From Pseudomonas putida (GTDB lineage Bacteria > Pseudomonadota > Gammaproteobacteria > Pseudomonadales > Pseudomonadaceae): DNA of 64,000 nucleotides. Position numbers and translations under genes: made by a program. Shown one piece after another: positions 1-9,301 of the stretch (position 1 is the stretch's first letter; the number at the start of each line of letters is the position of its first letter). The stretch spans positions 5,366,501 through 5,430,500 of the forward strand of contig NZ_CP029693.1 in assembly GCF_003228315.1 (NCBI RefSeq). Direction: 5' to 3'. Under the pieces are notes generated by a model, which ran no database searches, was not told the origin of the DNA, and saw only the letters and a program-made list of their open reading frames with translations.

Positions 1-1746
1 AGGCATCAGCGCGATATCCAACTGCTCGCGGCTGCGCCGCATCGCCTCGATATAAGCGAGTATCAGGGCCTTCAATCCGACGCTTTCGTCGCCTCGCACA
101 TGCTTGAGCCAGTCGGGCAAGTGCGTGGACAGAGTGGCGCTGCGGTCTTGTTCCAGCCGCTGCGAGAACGCCAGTTGCCTGGCCGTCTGCACGGGCACCT
201 GCAAGCTGGCAAGCGCCTGACGCCGCAGTTTTTCCAGTTCGTCGGCTCGTTCCGAGATCTGAGACTCATGGGGATAGCGCTGACGAACCTGAGCGACTTT
301 CAGTTCAAAATCGCCGGTCTGTTCATTCAGGCTGTACTGGACAGGGTCAGCGCTGATCCTGCTCAACTTCAGCGCCAGGCGATTGTCGAGGTCCTGAATC
401 TTGAGCAACTCGCGCTCGAGTGTTCGCAGGTTTTCGAACCGCAACAAGCCACCGCCGGTGCCTGGCCAGTACAGCAGCACACTGTGTGCAGAAGCGCTGT
501 TGAGGGGCGAGCCTGATGGTGCAATGACCCATGGACCGTGCAGGGACTGGGTGAGCGTCGAAGTTTGATCGCCATGGCGGGTCGTCATGGTCAGAGACAG
601 GCTCGCCACCACACTGTCACCAGCGGGATCGCTGCCGTCATGCGTATCAAGCACGGTGTTGATGAGACGGAATTCATCCTCGGTCAATTGTTCGAGGGTC
701 CGTTGCAACCGGGCCTCGGCGCGAAGGCCTGCCTTGTGTGCCTGATAAAGCCGTGTGAACTGCTGATTGAACGTCGTGAGGTCCAGGGTTCGAGCCCTGT
801 AGAGCAAGGCCGTGGCGGCCTTGTCGGCGGATTGCATGGCGGTTTGCAGCGCCACAAGCTGTTCTGCGATTTTTTTATGGCGGTCGCTGTCCAGGTCGTC
901 GCCCAAGTGTCTGTCGAGCGCTTCGCGTTGCATGTTCAGGGCAGCCTGACGCAACGACCATGGGATATCGGCATACAGGTTGCCGAACAATGCCGGGTGA
1001 TCGTCATGGTTGTTCTCGATAATCGCTGGAGTCATTTCAAGCCTTGGCGGCAAGTTAAAGGCCGCGCCGGCGTGCAAAAGGGGACGCTGTGCCTGCTGGT
1101 AGTGCGAAAGAAGATCGGTGATGCCTGCTGTCAGCGGCTGAGTTCTGGCGCTGTATTCAAAGCGGATATCAGTGCTGGGCAAACCCTGAGGGACGAGAGA
1201 CTGACGCAGCAGCCAATCTTCCATCTCGCTGCGTTTTGCGAACGCTGTTATCGCCACCGGTCGATAGGGGAAATACAGCCAGCAAGCGTCCGGCTGGGCA
1301 TCGTTCGCGCTGATGACCCAGGCAGCGGGGAATTTGACTGTATCGCCGTTGCTCAATGCCAGTGTCAGTTGTTCAGTGCGTCCGCTCACGTCAGCATCCG
1401 TTGTTGCCCCCATGAGCGACGACAACGTATTGAACTGCACTGTACCCAGGGTTCTTTGCGCGAAGGCAAGCCGGGTAACGGCCTCGAAATGCTCGCGATA
1501 CAGCTGGGCGGCCCGATCGCGTCGAGACAGGGGAGTGCCGGGTGCTCTGGCGTCCCAGTAGGCATTCCAGCGGTCTGATGCCGTTGGCACATCGCTGAAC
1601 AGTTGCCTCAGGCCCAGGCTGCTGTCGTTCCATCCGCCCCAGGCACTGCGCAGCAGGCGTTCATCGACGCTGGCCGGCAACGGCAAAAAGGGCGGTGGGG
1701 CAATCGAGGAAGGTGTGGAAAGGTCGGGCAATAATCCATCGGTCAT
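1..1746 (-). CDS. N-terminal part of large dermonecrotic-toxin-like (DUF6543-type) protein, truncated by window edge
   Basis: The minus strand is open without a stop from the ATG at 1744-1746 to base 1, giving 582 codons; an in-frame TGA lies about 17 codons upstream, so this is the first usable ATG. The protein begins MTDGLLPDLSTPSSIAPPPF and is soluble, with no signal peptide. Segments such as SVDERLLRSAWGGWN, the long helical stretches and LPDWLKHV (near residue 550) resemble the repeated N-terminal domain (DUF6543) of very large Pseudomonas proteins annotated as dermonecrotic-toxin or NEL-type E3 ligase domain proteins. The catalytic C-terminus would lie to the left of the window. Family assignment is by recognition only; the open frame itself is certain. 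It is transcribed divergently from the hydrolase at 1952. Confidence 0.65.
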   Translation of the reverse strand, partial: MTDGLLPDLSTPSSIAPPPFLPLPASVDERLLRSAWGGWNDSSLGLRQLFSDVPTASDRWNAYWDARAPGTPLSRRDRAAQLYREHFEAVTRLAFAQRTLGTVQFNTLSSLMGATTDADVSGRTEQLTLALSNGDTVKFPAAWVISANDAQPDACWLYFPYRPVAITAFAKRSEMEDWLLRQSLVPQGLPSTDIRFEYSARTQPLTAGITDLLSHYQQAQRPLLHAGAAFNLPPRLEMTPAIIENNHDDHPALFGNLYADIPWSLRQAALNMQREALDRHLGDDLDSDRHKKIAEQLVALQTAMQSADKAATALLYRARTLDLTTFNQQFTRLYQAHKAGLRAEARLQRTLEQLTEDEFRLINTVLDTHDGSDPAGDSVVASLSLTMTTRHGDQTSTLTQSLHGPWVIAPSGSPLNSASAHSVLLYWPGTGGGLLRFENLRTLERELLKIQDLDNRLALKLSRISADPVQYSLNEQTGDFELKVAQVRQRYPHESQISERADELEKLRRQALASLQVPVQTARQLAFSQRLEQDRSATLSTHLPDWLKHVRGDESVGLKALILAYIEAMRRSREQLDIALMP

Positions 1747-1951
1747 GGGAAAGGACTCGGTGTGAGGGGAGTGGTGGATCCACTCCGGGGCGAGTCATTC
1801 AAGGGAAGCCGTGCGGGGTACTGGCACTACATAGTTAGCGCGACGACCATTCGGCACTCTTCATCAAACTGTCATGGAACTGTGGCAGCGCGCTTGAACA
1901 AACTTCATCAGACTCGCGCTCTACTGGGGTTCTGCGTTTTGGTGTTTTTTC

Positions 1952-2983
1952 ATGCGTGCTTTGTTTTTATCGGCGGCCATGTTGCTGGCCTCATTGTTCA
2001 GCCTGCCGTCGATGGCAGCGTCTCGTTGTGATGTGAATGTTCCGACCGAACACGTCGATCTGGCGCAGGTGAGCCTGGCGTACCAGAGCATCGGTCGTGC
2101 GTCGGATCCGGCGTTGCTGCTGGTGATGGGGTTGGGCGGGCAGTTGATTCACTGGCCCGACGAGGTGGTGGTTGCGTTGTGTCAGCAAGGCTTTCGCGTC
2201 ATTCGCTATGACAATCGCGATGTCGGGCTCTCGACCTGGCGGCAAGCACCGACCGAGGCCAACCTGGCCTTCGAGGTGCTGCGCTACAAGCTCGGCTTGC
2301 CGGTGTCTTCGCCGTACTCGCTGACCGACATGGCCGACGATGGCCTGGGCCTGATGGATGCCCTGCACATCGAACAGTTCCACGTGCTGGGCGCGAGCAT
2401 GGGCGGGATGATCGCGCAGCACATGGCGGCCATGGCGCCGCAACGGGTCGAGAGCCTGACCCTGATCATGACTACCTCCGGCGCCGAAGGCTTGCCGGCG
2501 CCGAGTGCGGCGCTGGTGCAATTGCTCGCCCGCCGTGGCGCGCCGAATCGCGAAGTGGCGCTGGAGCAACAGGCCGATCTGCTGGCCGCCCTGGGCAGCC
2601 CGTCGGTCACCGATGATCGTCAGGCGCTGCTGCATCAGGCGGCGCTGTCCTATGACCGGGCGTTCAATCCCGAGGGCGTGAAACGCCAGATCATGGCGAT
2701 CCTGGCCGAACCAAGCCGGGTCGCGTTGCTCAATCAACTGCGGGTTCCGGCGCTGGTGGTGCATGGCACGGCCGACCCTCTGCTGCCGGTGATGCATGGC
2801 GTGCATCTGGCGGCGCATTTGCGTGGCAGCCAGTTGAAGCTGATTCCCGGGCTGGCCCATCGTTTTCAGGAGGCGTTCAAGGCGCCGTTGCTGGCGGCGG
2901 TGCTGCCGTATCTGCGGGCGCATCGTGAAGACACTTCGCATTGGGCGCAGATCGAGCCGGTGGCAGAACCCAATCTCCTCTAA
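1952..2983 (+). CDS. Exported alpha/beta hydrolase
   Basis: The 343-residue protein starts with a Sec signal peptide (MRALFLSAAMLLASLFSLPSMAA), so it is probably periplasmic or secreted. The mature part is an alpha/beta-hydrolase: oxyanion region LLVMGLGGQ, nucleophile elbow GASMGG (Ser near residue 150), acid motif HGTADPL and catalytic His in GLAHRF. This arrangement is typical of esterases and lactonases of the 3-oxoadipate enol-lactonase-like group. The substrate cannot be read from sequence. The gene stands alone, divergent from the toxin-like gene, and a REP pair follows it. Confidence 0.85.
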   Translation: MRALFLSAAMLLASLFSLPSMAASRCDVNVPTEHVDLAQVSLAYQSIGRASDPALLLVMGLGGQLIHWPDEVVVALCQQGFRVIRYDNRDVGLSTWRQAPTEANLAFEVLRYKLGLPVSSPYSLTDMADDGLGLMDALHIEQFHVLGASMGGMIAQHMAAMAPQRVESLTLIMTTSGAEGLPAPSAALVQLLARRGAPNREVALEQQADLLAALGSPSVTDDRQALLHQAALSYDRAFNPEGVKRQIMAILAEPSRVALLNQLRVPALVVHGTADPLLPVMHGVHLAAHLRGSQLKLIPGLAHRFQEAFKAPLLAAVLPYLRAHREDTSHWAQIEPVAEPNLL

Positions 2984-2993
2984 TCATCGCGCC

Positions 2994-3086
2994 CCCTGTA
3001 GGAGCGAGCCTGCTCGCGAAGCGGTGTGTCAGTCGACATTAATGCCACCGGACATACCCTCTTCGCGAGCAGGCTCGCTTGGGGGC
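2994..3086. repeat. REP inverted pair
   Basis: Two oppositely oriented copies of the Pseudomonas REP (TGTAGGAGCGAGCCTGCTCG at about 2997-3016 and its complement near 3061-3080) are separated by about 35 bp. The pair lies between the hydrolase and frnE-like genes. Confidence 0.9.
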
Positions 3087-3152
3087 TACTGCGTATTCAA
3101 GCCCTCGGGTGTATCGTTCAAACTTTCCGGCGCGTTCAAGCCAGCGAGGTGA

Positions 3153-3821
3153 ATGATGAGTGCTCCACTGAAAATCGATTTCGTCAGCGACGTATCCTGC
3201 CCCTGGTGCGTCGTCGGCCTGTACGGCCTGACCCGGGCCCTGGATATCCTGCGCGACGAAGTCCGCGCCGAGATCCGTTTCCAGCCATTCGAGCTGAACC
3301 CGAAGATGGGCCCCGAAGGGCAGAACATCACCGAGCACATCACCGAGAAGTACGGCTCGACACCAGAGCAATCGCAAAAGAATCGCGAGATGATCCGCGC
3401 GCGCGGCGCCGAGGTCGGGTTTGCTTTTCGTACCGATGGCAACAGTCGCATCTACAACACCTTCGATGCCCATCGACTGCTGCATTGGGCGGAGTTGGAG
3501 GGGAAGCAGTTAGAACTGAAGGAAGCGTTGTTCAAGGCGTATTTCACCGATGGCGGCAATCCGTCCGATCACGCTCAGCTGGCGCAGGTCGCCGAAAGCG
3601 TCGGGCTGGATCGGCAGCGGGCCGAAGCGATTCTGGCGTCCGATGAATTTGCCGATGAGGTTCGCGAAGAGGAACAGCTGTGGTTGTCTCGCGGCGTCAG
3701 TTCGGTGCCGACCGTGGTGTTCAACGGCCAGTACGCCGTCACGGGCGGACAGCCGGTGGAAAGTTTCGTCGCCGCGATTCGCCAGATCATGAGTGAAGCC
3801 AGGGGCGGAACCGTCAACTGA
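3153..3821 (+). CDS. DsbA-family oxidoreductase, FrnE-like
   Basis: The 222-residue protein has no signal peptide and so is cytoplasmic, with a thioredoxin-fold active site CPWC near residue 17 (DFVSDVSCPWCVVGLYGL). The helical insertion and the C-terminal cis-Pro loop (SSVPTVVFNGQYAVTGGQP) are typical of the FrnE/2-hydroxychromene-isomerase-like branch of the DsbA family. FrnE proteins are disulfide isomerases or oxidoreductases linked to oxidative-stress tolerance; the specific partner here is unknown. The start is MMSAP at 3153 or the next ATG at 3156, with AGCGAGGTGA as ribosome-binding region. The gene is monocistronic, flanked by REP pairs on both sides. Confidence 0.88.
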   Translation: MMSAPLKIDFVSDVSCPWCVVGLYGLTRALDILRDEVRAEIRFQPFELNPKMGPEGQNITEHITEKYGSTPEQSQKNREMIRARGAEVGFAFRTDGNSRIYNTFDAHRLLHWAELEGKQLELKEALFKAYFTDGGNPSDHAQLAQVAESVGLDRQRAEAILASDEFADEVREEEQLWLSRGVSSVPTVVFNGQYAVTGGQPVESFVAAIRQIMSEARGGTVN

Positions 3822-3830
3822 CGCGGCCCT

Positions 3831-3931
3831 TGTAGGAGCGAGCCTGCTCGCGATGGACGTCAACGATAACGCGCCCAGACTGGATGATCGCGTTGCCTGG
3901 ACGTTTTTCGCGAGCAGGCTCGCTCCCACAG
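3831..3931. repeat. REP inverted pair
   Basis: TGTAGGAGCGAGCCTGCTCGCGATGG at about 3831-3856 faces the complement CGCGAGCAGGCTCGCTCCCACAG ending near 3931. The pair sits between the convergent frnE-like gene and the response regulator gene and may serve as a bidirectional 3' end. Confidence 0.9.
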
Positions 3932-3938
3932 ATGAAAT

Positions 3939-5330
3939 TCAGCGCACGATCTTGTCCACATGAATCCCGAGCTTTTTCAGGCGGTACCAGAAGCTGCGCT
4001 CGGAGATCCCGATCAACTGCGCCGCCGCGGCCTGCACACCGTTGCTTTGTGCAAGGGCGGCGAGAATGTAGGCCTTTTCCACCTCCGCCAGCGCTGCTTC
4101 CAGATCCGGCGGCACGCTGGTGCCTTCACTGAGGACGGCAGCATTGGCCGCCGGCGATGAAGCGAACAGATAGGCCGGCAGATCATGCTCTTCAATCACT
4201 GCGCCCGAGGCGACGATGGTTGCCCGCTCCACGCAGTTTTGCAGTTCGCGGATGTTGCCCGGCCATGCATAACCGGCCATGGCCTGCAACGCCTCCGGGC
4301 TGAAACCGGTGAAACGCTTGCCGGCCGTCGCGCCCAAGGTGTGGGCGAAATGGCGAGCCAGCGGCGCGATATCCTCGACCCGTTCACGCAGGGCCGGCAA
4401 GGGAATCGGGAACACATTGAGGCGGTAGTAGAGGTCCTCGCGAAACTCCTTGTTGGCCACCGCTTCCAGCAGGTTTTTGTTGGTGGCGGCGATGACCCGC
4501 ACATCGACCTTGCGCTCCCGGGGATCGCCCACCGGTTCGATCACGCGTTCTTGCAGGGCCCGCAGGATTTTCGCCTGCAACGGCAGCGGCATCTCACCGA
4601 TTTCGTCGAGAAACAGCGTGCCCTTGTCGGCCTGCAGGAAGCGCCCGACCCGGTCGGCCACGGCCCCGGTGAAGGCACCTTTGCGATGGCCGAACATCTC
4701 GCTTTCCAGCAAACCTTCGGGGATGGCCGCGCAGTTCACCGCAACGAAGGGCTTGTCGGCGCGATTGCCATGCTTGTGGATCGCCCGGGCGACCATTTCC
4801 TTGCCGGTGCCGCTCTCGCCGGTCAGCAGGATCGTCGCGTTGCTTTCGCGTACCGAATCGATGGCGTGCAGCACCCGTCGGAAGCTCGGGCTGTCACCCA
4901 CCAGGCTGTCGATCTGCTGGTGCTCGTCCAGTTCGGCACGCATGCGCTGGTTGTCTTTGAGGATGTCGCGAAATTGCAGGGCCTTGCTGACGGTGATGTC
5001 CAGCTCATCGATGTCGAACGGCTTGGCGATGTAGTCGAAGGCGCCGTTGCGCATGGACTGCACGGCATTTTTCACCGTGCTGTAGGCGGTCATGACGATG
5101 ACCGGCAACTGCGGGTAACGGCTTTTGATTTCCGCCAGCAATTGCGGGCCATCCATGCCGGGCATGCGCCAGTCACTGATGACCAGGTCGATGTCTTCGA
5201 CCTCCAGCACCTTGAGGGCGTGCAGGCCGTTGCCGGCGATGAATACGCTGATGCCGTTCTGGCTCAAGGCCGAGGCCAGCAGGTCGCAGAGCTTGGGCTC
5301 GTCGTCGACCACCAGAATGTTATGCGTCAT
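3939..5330 (-). CDS. Sigma-54-dependent two-component response regulator (NtrC/DctD class)
   Basis: The 463-residue activator has three parts. The receiver domain has ILVVDDEP and phospho-acceptor Asp53 in VISDWRMPGMDG. The AAA+ domain has Walker A GESGTGKE (171-178) and the sigma-54 contact loop GAFTGA (218-223). A Fis-type helix-turn-helix lies at the C-terminus (AAAQLIGISERSFWYRLKKL). I chose the ATG at 5330 because the receiver domain begins there; the frame opens further upstream but inside the kinase gene. It overlaps the 3' end of the kinase gene by 11 bp, so the pair is translationally coupled. Likely target: the sigma-54 promoter at 11450-11465 before the HAD/aminotransferase operon of the same cluster (inference). 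It is not AauR, which lies at 14757-16085. Confidence 0.9.
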   Translation of the reverse strand: MTHNILVVDDEPKLCDLLASALSQNGISVFIAGNGLHALKVLEVEDIDLVISDWRMPGMDGPQLLAEIKSRYPQLPVIVMTAYSTVKNAVQSMRNGAFDYIAKPFDIDELDITVSKALQFRDILKDNQRMRAELDEHQQIDSLVGDSPSFRRVLHAIDSVRESNATILLTGESGTGKEMVARAIHKHGNRADKPFVAVNCAAIPEGLLESEMFGHRKGAFTGAVADRVGRFLQADKGTLFLDEIGEMPLPLQAKILRALQERVIEPVGDPRERKVDVRVIAATNKNLLEAVANKEFREDLYYRLNVFPIPLPALRERVEDIAPLARHFAHTLGATAGKRFTGFSPEALQAMAGYAWPGNIRELQNCVERATIVASGAVIEEHDLPAYLFASSPAANAAVLSEGTSVPPDLEAALAEVEKAYILAALAQSNGVQAAAAQLIGISERSFWYRLKKLGIHVDKIVR

Positions 5331-7095
5331 TGCTGCCCTCGTCGAAGTCTTCGCCATTGGCCGGAATGTACAGGCTGAACGTGGCCCCGGCACCTTTTTC
5401 ACTGGCGCATTCGATGCGTCCGTCGTGACTTTCCATGATCGAGAATACCTTCGCCAGGCCCAGGCCGGTGCCGGAGGCCTTGGTGGTGACGAACGGCGTG
5501 AAGATGCGTTCGCGCATGTCCGCTTCGATGCCCTGGCCGGTGTCGCCGATGCTGATCACCGTGAACGGCCCGTCACGGGTGATGCCAAGGGTCAGGCGGC
5601 CGCCGCCGGGCATGGCGTCGATGGCGTTGACGATCAGGTTCAGGCCAGCCTGCTTGAGCTGCCGGGCGTCGGCATGAACCGTGGCCCCCGGGGCCTGATC
5701 GTCGATGCGTACGTCAATGTTGTGGCTGGCCAGTTCCGGGGCACAGAAACCGGCCAGTTCATCCACCAGTGAGCGCGCCGGTTGCGTCGAGCGCATCGGT
5801 GCGCTGGGCTTGGCGAAATCGAGGAATTCGGTGATCAGGTCGTTGATGCGGCTGACTTCACTGACCACGTATTCCAGGTGTCGTTTGTCGCTCTCGGGCA
5901 GGTCGGCGCGCCGATGCAACAACTGCGTGGCGGTCTTGATGATGCCCAGCGGGTTGCGGATTTCATGGGCCAGGCCCATGGCGACTTCGCCTAGCGCATG
6001 CAAACGGTCGCGCCGGCGCAGTTGCGATTCCAGGTGCTGCAACTCGCCCAGGCGTTCGCTCATGTGGTTGAAGGTGCTGCTCAATTCCGCCAGTTCGTCA
6101 CCGCCCTCCACCGGCAGGCGCTGGCGATAATCCCCGGCAATCACCGCCTGGACGCCACGGGACAGGCCGCGCAACGGCTTGGTCAGGCGTTGGGACACCA
6201 GCCAGCCGACGGTCAGGGACGCCGCCGAGCTGAGCAGGAAAATCACGATGAACAGATTGCTCTGGTTGACCAGCCCCAACAGGCTGCTGTGACGCAGCAA
6301 GCCACTGAAGATCACCCCTTGGAGCTCACCGTTTTCGTTGAGAATCGGCCGGTAGATACCGCTGTAGCGACTGGTGAATTGCTCGATCGGCTGTTTGGTG
6401 CTGCGCAGGATCTGTTCGATTTTTTCCGGTACGGACGCCGGATGATCCTCGAAGCGCTGGGTCGAGAAAATCTCTGAAAAGTCATTGGTCTTGGCCAGGT
6501 ACAGCCGCAGGTCGAGGGAGTGCACGTCGGCCACGCTGGTCAGGAAACTGCTGTCCAGGTAGGTGCCGATCAGCAGCTTGTAGCCGACACCGTCTTGCTC
6601 GGTCTCGAAGGTCGACACCACCGTGCCGGTCGCCACGCCACCGACTTGCAGGGTCTGCAGCACGGCCTTGGGCGCAGTGCTGATCTGGCGGACGATGTCG
6701 TCGGCGACGGTGCTGAACAGCACTTCGTGATCACTATTGCGCACCAGCGCCACGACGTCGATGCCCATGGAGTCGGCGATGTCGCTGGTCAGTTTGTCGT
6801 TGCGGATCGACAGCCGGTCGATGGGCGGGCGGGTATAGCGCAGGAACAACTGCGCGGCGCGGGCGTTGTCGCGCAGTATCTCGCTGATTTCGTCTTCGAC
6901 GATCTTGGTCGATTCCTGCAGCCAGATGCGTACGTTGCTGTCGAAAATCTGCGACAGCGTGGTGGCCGCCAGTTCGGCGGCGATCATGGTCGGGATCACG
7001 CTGACCAGCCAGAACGCCAGCACCAGCTTGCGCTGCAGGCTCCAGCCGGAAAGGGCGAAAGGTCGGGCGGTGGGGCGTCGGTCTTGGGTCATCAT
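5320..7095 (-). CDS. Membrane sensor histidine kinase with HAMP domain
   Basis: The 591-residue kinase has TM1 near residues 25-45 (KLVLAFWLVSVIPTMIAAEL), an extracytoplasmic sensor of about 240 residues (probably a double Cache fold), TM2 near 285-305 and then HAMP. The HisKA box GLAHEIRNPLGIIKTA and an HATPase domain with DTGQGIEADMRERIFTPFVTTK and GTGLGL follow. It is the probable partner of the downstream sigma-54 regulator, whose start codon overlaps its end. It begins 7 bp after the acyltransferase gene, so acyltransferase, kinase and regulator form one transcript. The second residue is also Met, so the start may be at 7092. The ligand is unknown. Confidence 0.9.
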   Translation of the reverse strand: MMTQDRRPTARPFALSGWSLQRKLVLAFWLVSVIPTMIAAELAATTLSQIFDSNVRIWLQESTKIVEDEISEILRDNARAAQLFLRYTRPPIDRLSIRNDKLTSDIADSMGIDVVALVRNSDHEVLFSTVADDIVRQISTAPKAVLQTLQVGGVATGTVVSTFETEQDGVGYKLLIGTYLDSSFLTSVADVHSLDLRLYLAKTNDFSEIFSTQRFEDHPASVPEKIEQILRSTKQPIEQFTSRYSGIYRPILNENGELQGVIFSGLLRHSSLLGLVNQSNLFIVIFLLSSAASLTVGWLVSQRLTKPLRGLSRGVQAVIAGDYRQRLPVEGGDELAELSSTFNHMSERLGELQHLESQLRRRDRLHALGEVAMGLAHEIRNPLGIIKTATQLLHRRADLPESDKRHLEYVVSEVSRINDLITEFLDFAKPSAPMRSTQPARSLVDELAGFCAPELASHNIDVRIDDQAPGATVHADARQLKQAGLNLIVNAIDAMPGGGRLTLGITRDGPFTVISIGDTGQGIEADMRERIFTPFVTTKASGTGLGLAKVFSIMESHDGRIECASEKGAGATFSLYIPANGEDFDEGSNDA

Positions 7096-7102
7096 GCTTC
7101 GC

Positions 7103-8230
7103 TTATTGCAGCTCGCTGATTGCGGCCGCCATGGCAGGGTCGGATCGATCCGGACGGATAAACATTTTCACCAGCCGCAACAGGCTGTCGAGCAGACGGT
7201 TGCGATGGCGGAAGAACAAGGTGTTGCCACGGAACGAGCACCCCAGGCGCCGCTTGCTGGCATAGCCGGCCTGGCCGCACTCGTAGATGGCAAGGCCGTG
7301 CTCAATACAGTAGTCGACATTGGCCAGCCAGCTGCGCACGTATAGGTTGTGATCGCGGGTTTTGTCCAGGTCGTGGGCAAAGAACTTGTCCACCAGGCGC
7401 CGATCGTCCAGCAACACCAAATTGAACGCCACCAGTTCGTCGCCCAGCCAATAGAGCACACAAGCGGCCCGTTCATCGAGGTGTTCCAGGACCTGCTGGA
7501 AGTAAGCCGCTGGCAAGCGTTCGAAGGTCAGGTCGCTGCGCGCGAGCGTGGCTTCGTACAGCGGCATCATTTGTGCGAGCAGGTCTTGTACCGAGCGACG
7601 CCATTCGATACGCGGGCCCTGGCCGCGCAAGGTGCGGCGCAAGTCCTTGCGGGTGGATTTGCCGAGGGTGCCAAGATAGGCGTCGACGGAGCCGAAACTG
7701 ATCGGCAGCTCGGCACCGGGCAGGCCGGACATGCTTTGCAGACCAGCGTCATGACAGGCCTGCAGCCACTGTGGATCACGGTGCGAAGCGTCCTTGACCG
7801 CCAACAGGCCGATGCCGGCCTGATCGGCATCCTGGCGTGCCAGGACCAGCAATTGTTCGAGCAGCGCCGCACGCCGATGCGCAGCGATGTGCCGGGCCGT
7901 GCCGACATGGCATTGCTCGGCCACGGGCGAGCCGAGGGCGTAGAGACGCACATCGAGCAGCCCCGGCCATTGGCGGCGCAACCGTTGGCTGATACGTTTG
8001 CCCAAGCCCTGGACCGTGGTGTCCAGCGAGTAAGCGGTGGTGAATGCCACGGCGGCGGCGATCAATACCTCGCCTTCGAACAGCGCCAGATAGCGCCACG
8101 CAAAGCCGGCGATGGCCGAACGTTCAACGGCCCGGTAGTAATCCCAGTCCTCCAGTTCATCGGGGAAACAATTATTCCAGGCATCGCGCTCGAGGGCCTC
8201 GATCGTCGAAAAGGCGAGGGCAGTGATCAC
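7103..8230 (-). CDS. GNAT-fold acyltransferase, BioF2/FemAB-like
   Basis: The 375-residue protein looks like the PF13480/PF04339 group of GNAT-fold enzymes, built from two tandem GNAT-like halves. Recognisable segments are the central GKSTRKDLRRTLRGQG and the C-terminal CVLYWLGDELVAFNLVLLDDRRLVDKFFAHD followed by YECGQAGYASKRRLG. Relatives transfer acyl or aminoacyl groups, often during lipid, capsule or peptidoglycan-related synthesis. It opens the operon that continues into the kinase and regulator genes, and lies downstream of the hydrolase across a REP pair. The exact substrate is not predictable. Confidence 0.75.
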   Translation of the reverse strand: MITALAFSTIEALERDAWNNCFPDELEDWDYYRAVERSAIAGFAWRYLALFEGEVLIAAAVAFTTAYSLDTTVQGLGKRISQRLRRQWPGLLDVRLYALGSPVAEQCHVGTARHIAAHRRAALLEQLLVLARQDADQAGIGLLAVKDASHRDPQWLQACHDAGLQSMSGLPGAELPISFGSVDAYLGTLGKSTRKDLRRTLRGQGPRIEWRRSVQDLLAQMMPLYEATLARSDLTFERLPAAYFQQVLEHLDERAACVLYWLGDELVAFNLVLLDDRRLVDKFFAHDLDKTRDHNLYVRSWLANVDYCIEHGLAIYECGQAGYASKRRLGCSFRGNTLFFRHRNRLLDSLLRLVKMFIRPDRSDPAMAAAISELQ

Positions 8231-8274
8231 GTCGTTTCCTTGGGTTTGCTCACAATTTCAGTCACTACCCGATC

Positions 8275-8380
8275 CCCTGTAGGAGCGAGCATGTTCGCGA
8301 TGGTCGTCAACGCTAACGCGGGGTTTCAGGTTATCCGCGGCGTTCTTGAGTCCATCGCGAGCATGCTCGCTCCTACAGAG
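8275..8380. repeat. REP inverted pair
   Basis: CTGTAGGAGCGAGCATGTTCGCGATGG (8276-8303) and the inverted copy CCATCGCGAGCATGCTCGCTCCTACAG (8352-8379) lie between the hydrolase and acyltransferase genes. They may partially separate two transcription units of the same cluster. Confidence 0.9.
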
Positions 8381-8410
8381 GGTGGGGCGTGTGCGGGTTC
8401 GGGGATGAGT

Positions 8411-9301
8411 TCAGGCCAGCTGTCGATATTCCTGGTGCAGGGGTTGCGGGGTACTGCGTTGCTGGATGAAGCGGTGCTGGATGAAGTCCGCGCTCAACTC
8501 CACCACGCGGCGGTATTGCAGGTCGACGGTGATCATGTGATAGCAGTCGTCCAGCAGGACCTTGACCACCGGCCCGCCGAGTTTGCGCTCCACGTAATCA
8601 GCGTTCCATGCACTGGTGATGTCGTCTTCGCGCGAGTGCAGCACCAGCGCCTGGGTGGTGATCTGCGGCATGCGCTTTTTCACCGCCGCCACCAGTCGAT
8701 GCAGCTCCCGGACACTCACGCCAGACATGGTCAACAGCCCGGCGTTGCTGCTCTCACCGGCCCTCATCTGGCGCTCGACGATGGCCCGCAGGCGCTCGTC
8801 CTTGATGCCGTACGGCGATTTTTCGTTGAAGCGGCACAGGTGCACGCCAAACGGAATCGACATCACCAGGCTGCTCAGTTTCGACACCCAGGGCATGTTC
8901 CAGCCGTCGTAACGCAGGGTCGTGGAGTACAGCAACAAGCCTTCGATCTGCCCCGGATGTTCGGCCGCCAGGTACATCGACAGCACCGCCCCCATGGACA
9001 GGCCGCCGACGAACACGTGCGCATGCTTGCGTCGCACACCGACGAAGGTGTTGCGCGCGCTCTCGTACCAGTCGCGCCAGCCCGTGGCTTGCAGGTCCGC
9101 ATTGTCACCGCAGTGGCCGGCCAGGGTCGGCACGTAGACGGTGTACCCGGCCTTGGCCAGGCCCATGGCGACCCGGCGCAGTTCCGTCGGGGTGCCGGTG
9201 AGGCCGTGGATCAACAGCACCGCGACCTCCCCGCTGCCCAGAATGAATCCGGCGCCGCCTTCGCCCATGTCGATGGCATCGGATGAAAACGGCGCGTTCA
9301 T
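8411..9301 (-). CDS. Alpha/beta hydrolase, carboxylesterase/monoacylglycerol-lipase-like
   Basis: The 296-residue cytoplasmic protein has the oxyanion motif LLIHGLTGTPTELR (29-42), nucleophile elbow GLSMG (Ser102), acid HSREDDITS and histidine DDCYHMITVD. This pattern matches the EstB/Est30-type carboxylesterases and monoacylglycerol lipases (YvaK-like). Its ATG overlaps the end of the aminotransferase gene by 4 bp, so it is translated from the HAD-aminotransferase-hydrolase message. It may remove an ester or acyl group from a pathway intermediate (inference). Confidence 0.85.
   Translation of the reverse strand: MNAPFSSDAIDMGEGGAGFILGSGEVAVLLIHGLTGTPTELRRVAMGLAKAGYTVYVPTLAGHCGDNADLQATGWRDWYESARNTFVGVRRKHAHVFVGGLSMGAVLSMYLAAEHPGQIEGLLLYSTTLRYDGWNMPWVSKLSSLVMSIPFGVHLCRFNEKSPYGIKDERLRAIVERQMRAGESSNAGLLTMSGVSVRELHRLVAAVKKRMPQITTQALVLHSREDDITSAWNADYVERKLGGPVVKVLLDDCYHMITVDLQYRRVVELSADFIQHRFIQQRSTPQPLHQEYRQLA

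Noticed and set aside
538..1578. 346-codon plus-strand open frame
   Set aside because: It is the complement of the toxin-like gene on the minus strand, whose frame is open to the edge and gives a far more protein-like sequence.
4185..5378. 397-codon plus-strand frame antisense to the sigma-54 regulator
   Set aside because: It is a mirror of the high-GC third-codon pattern; the minus-strand product has clear receiver, AAA+ and HTH motifs.
7349..9286. 645-codon plus-strand frame
   Set aside because: It crosses the acyltransferase and hydrolase genes in antisense and a REP pair; no motif found, so it is a shadow.
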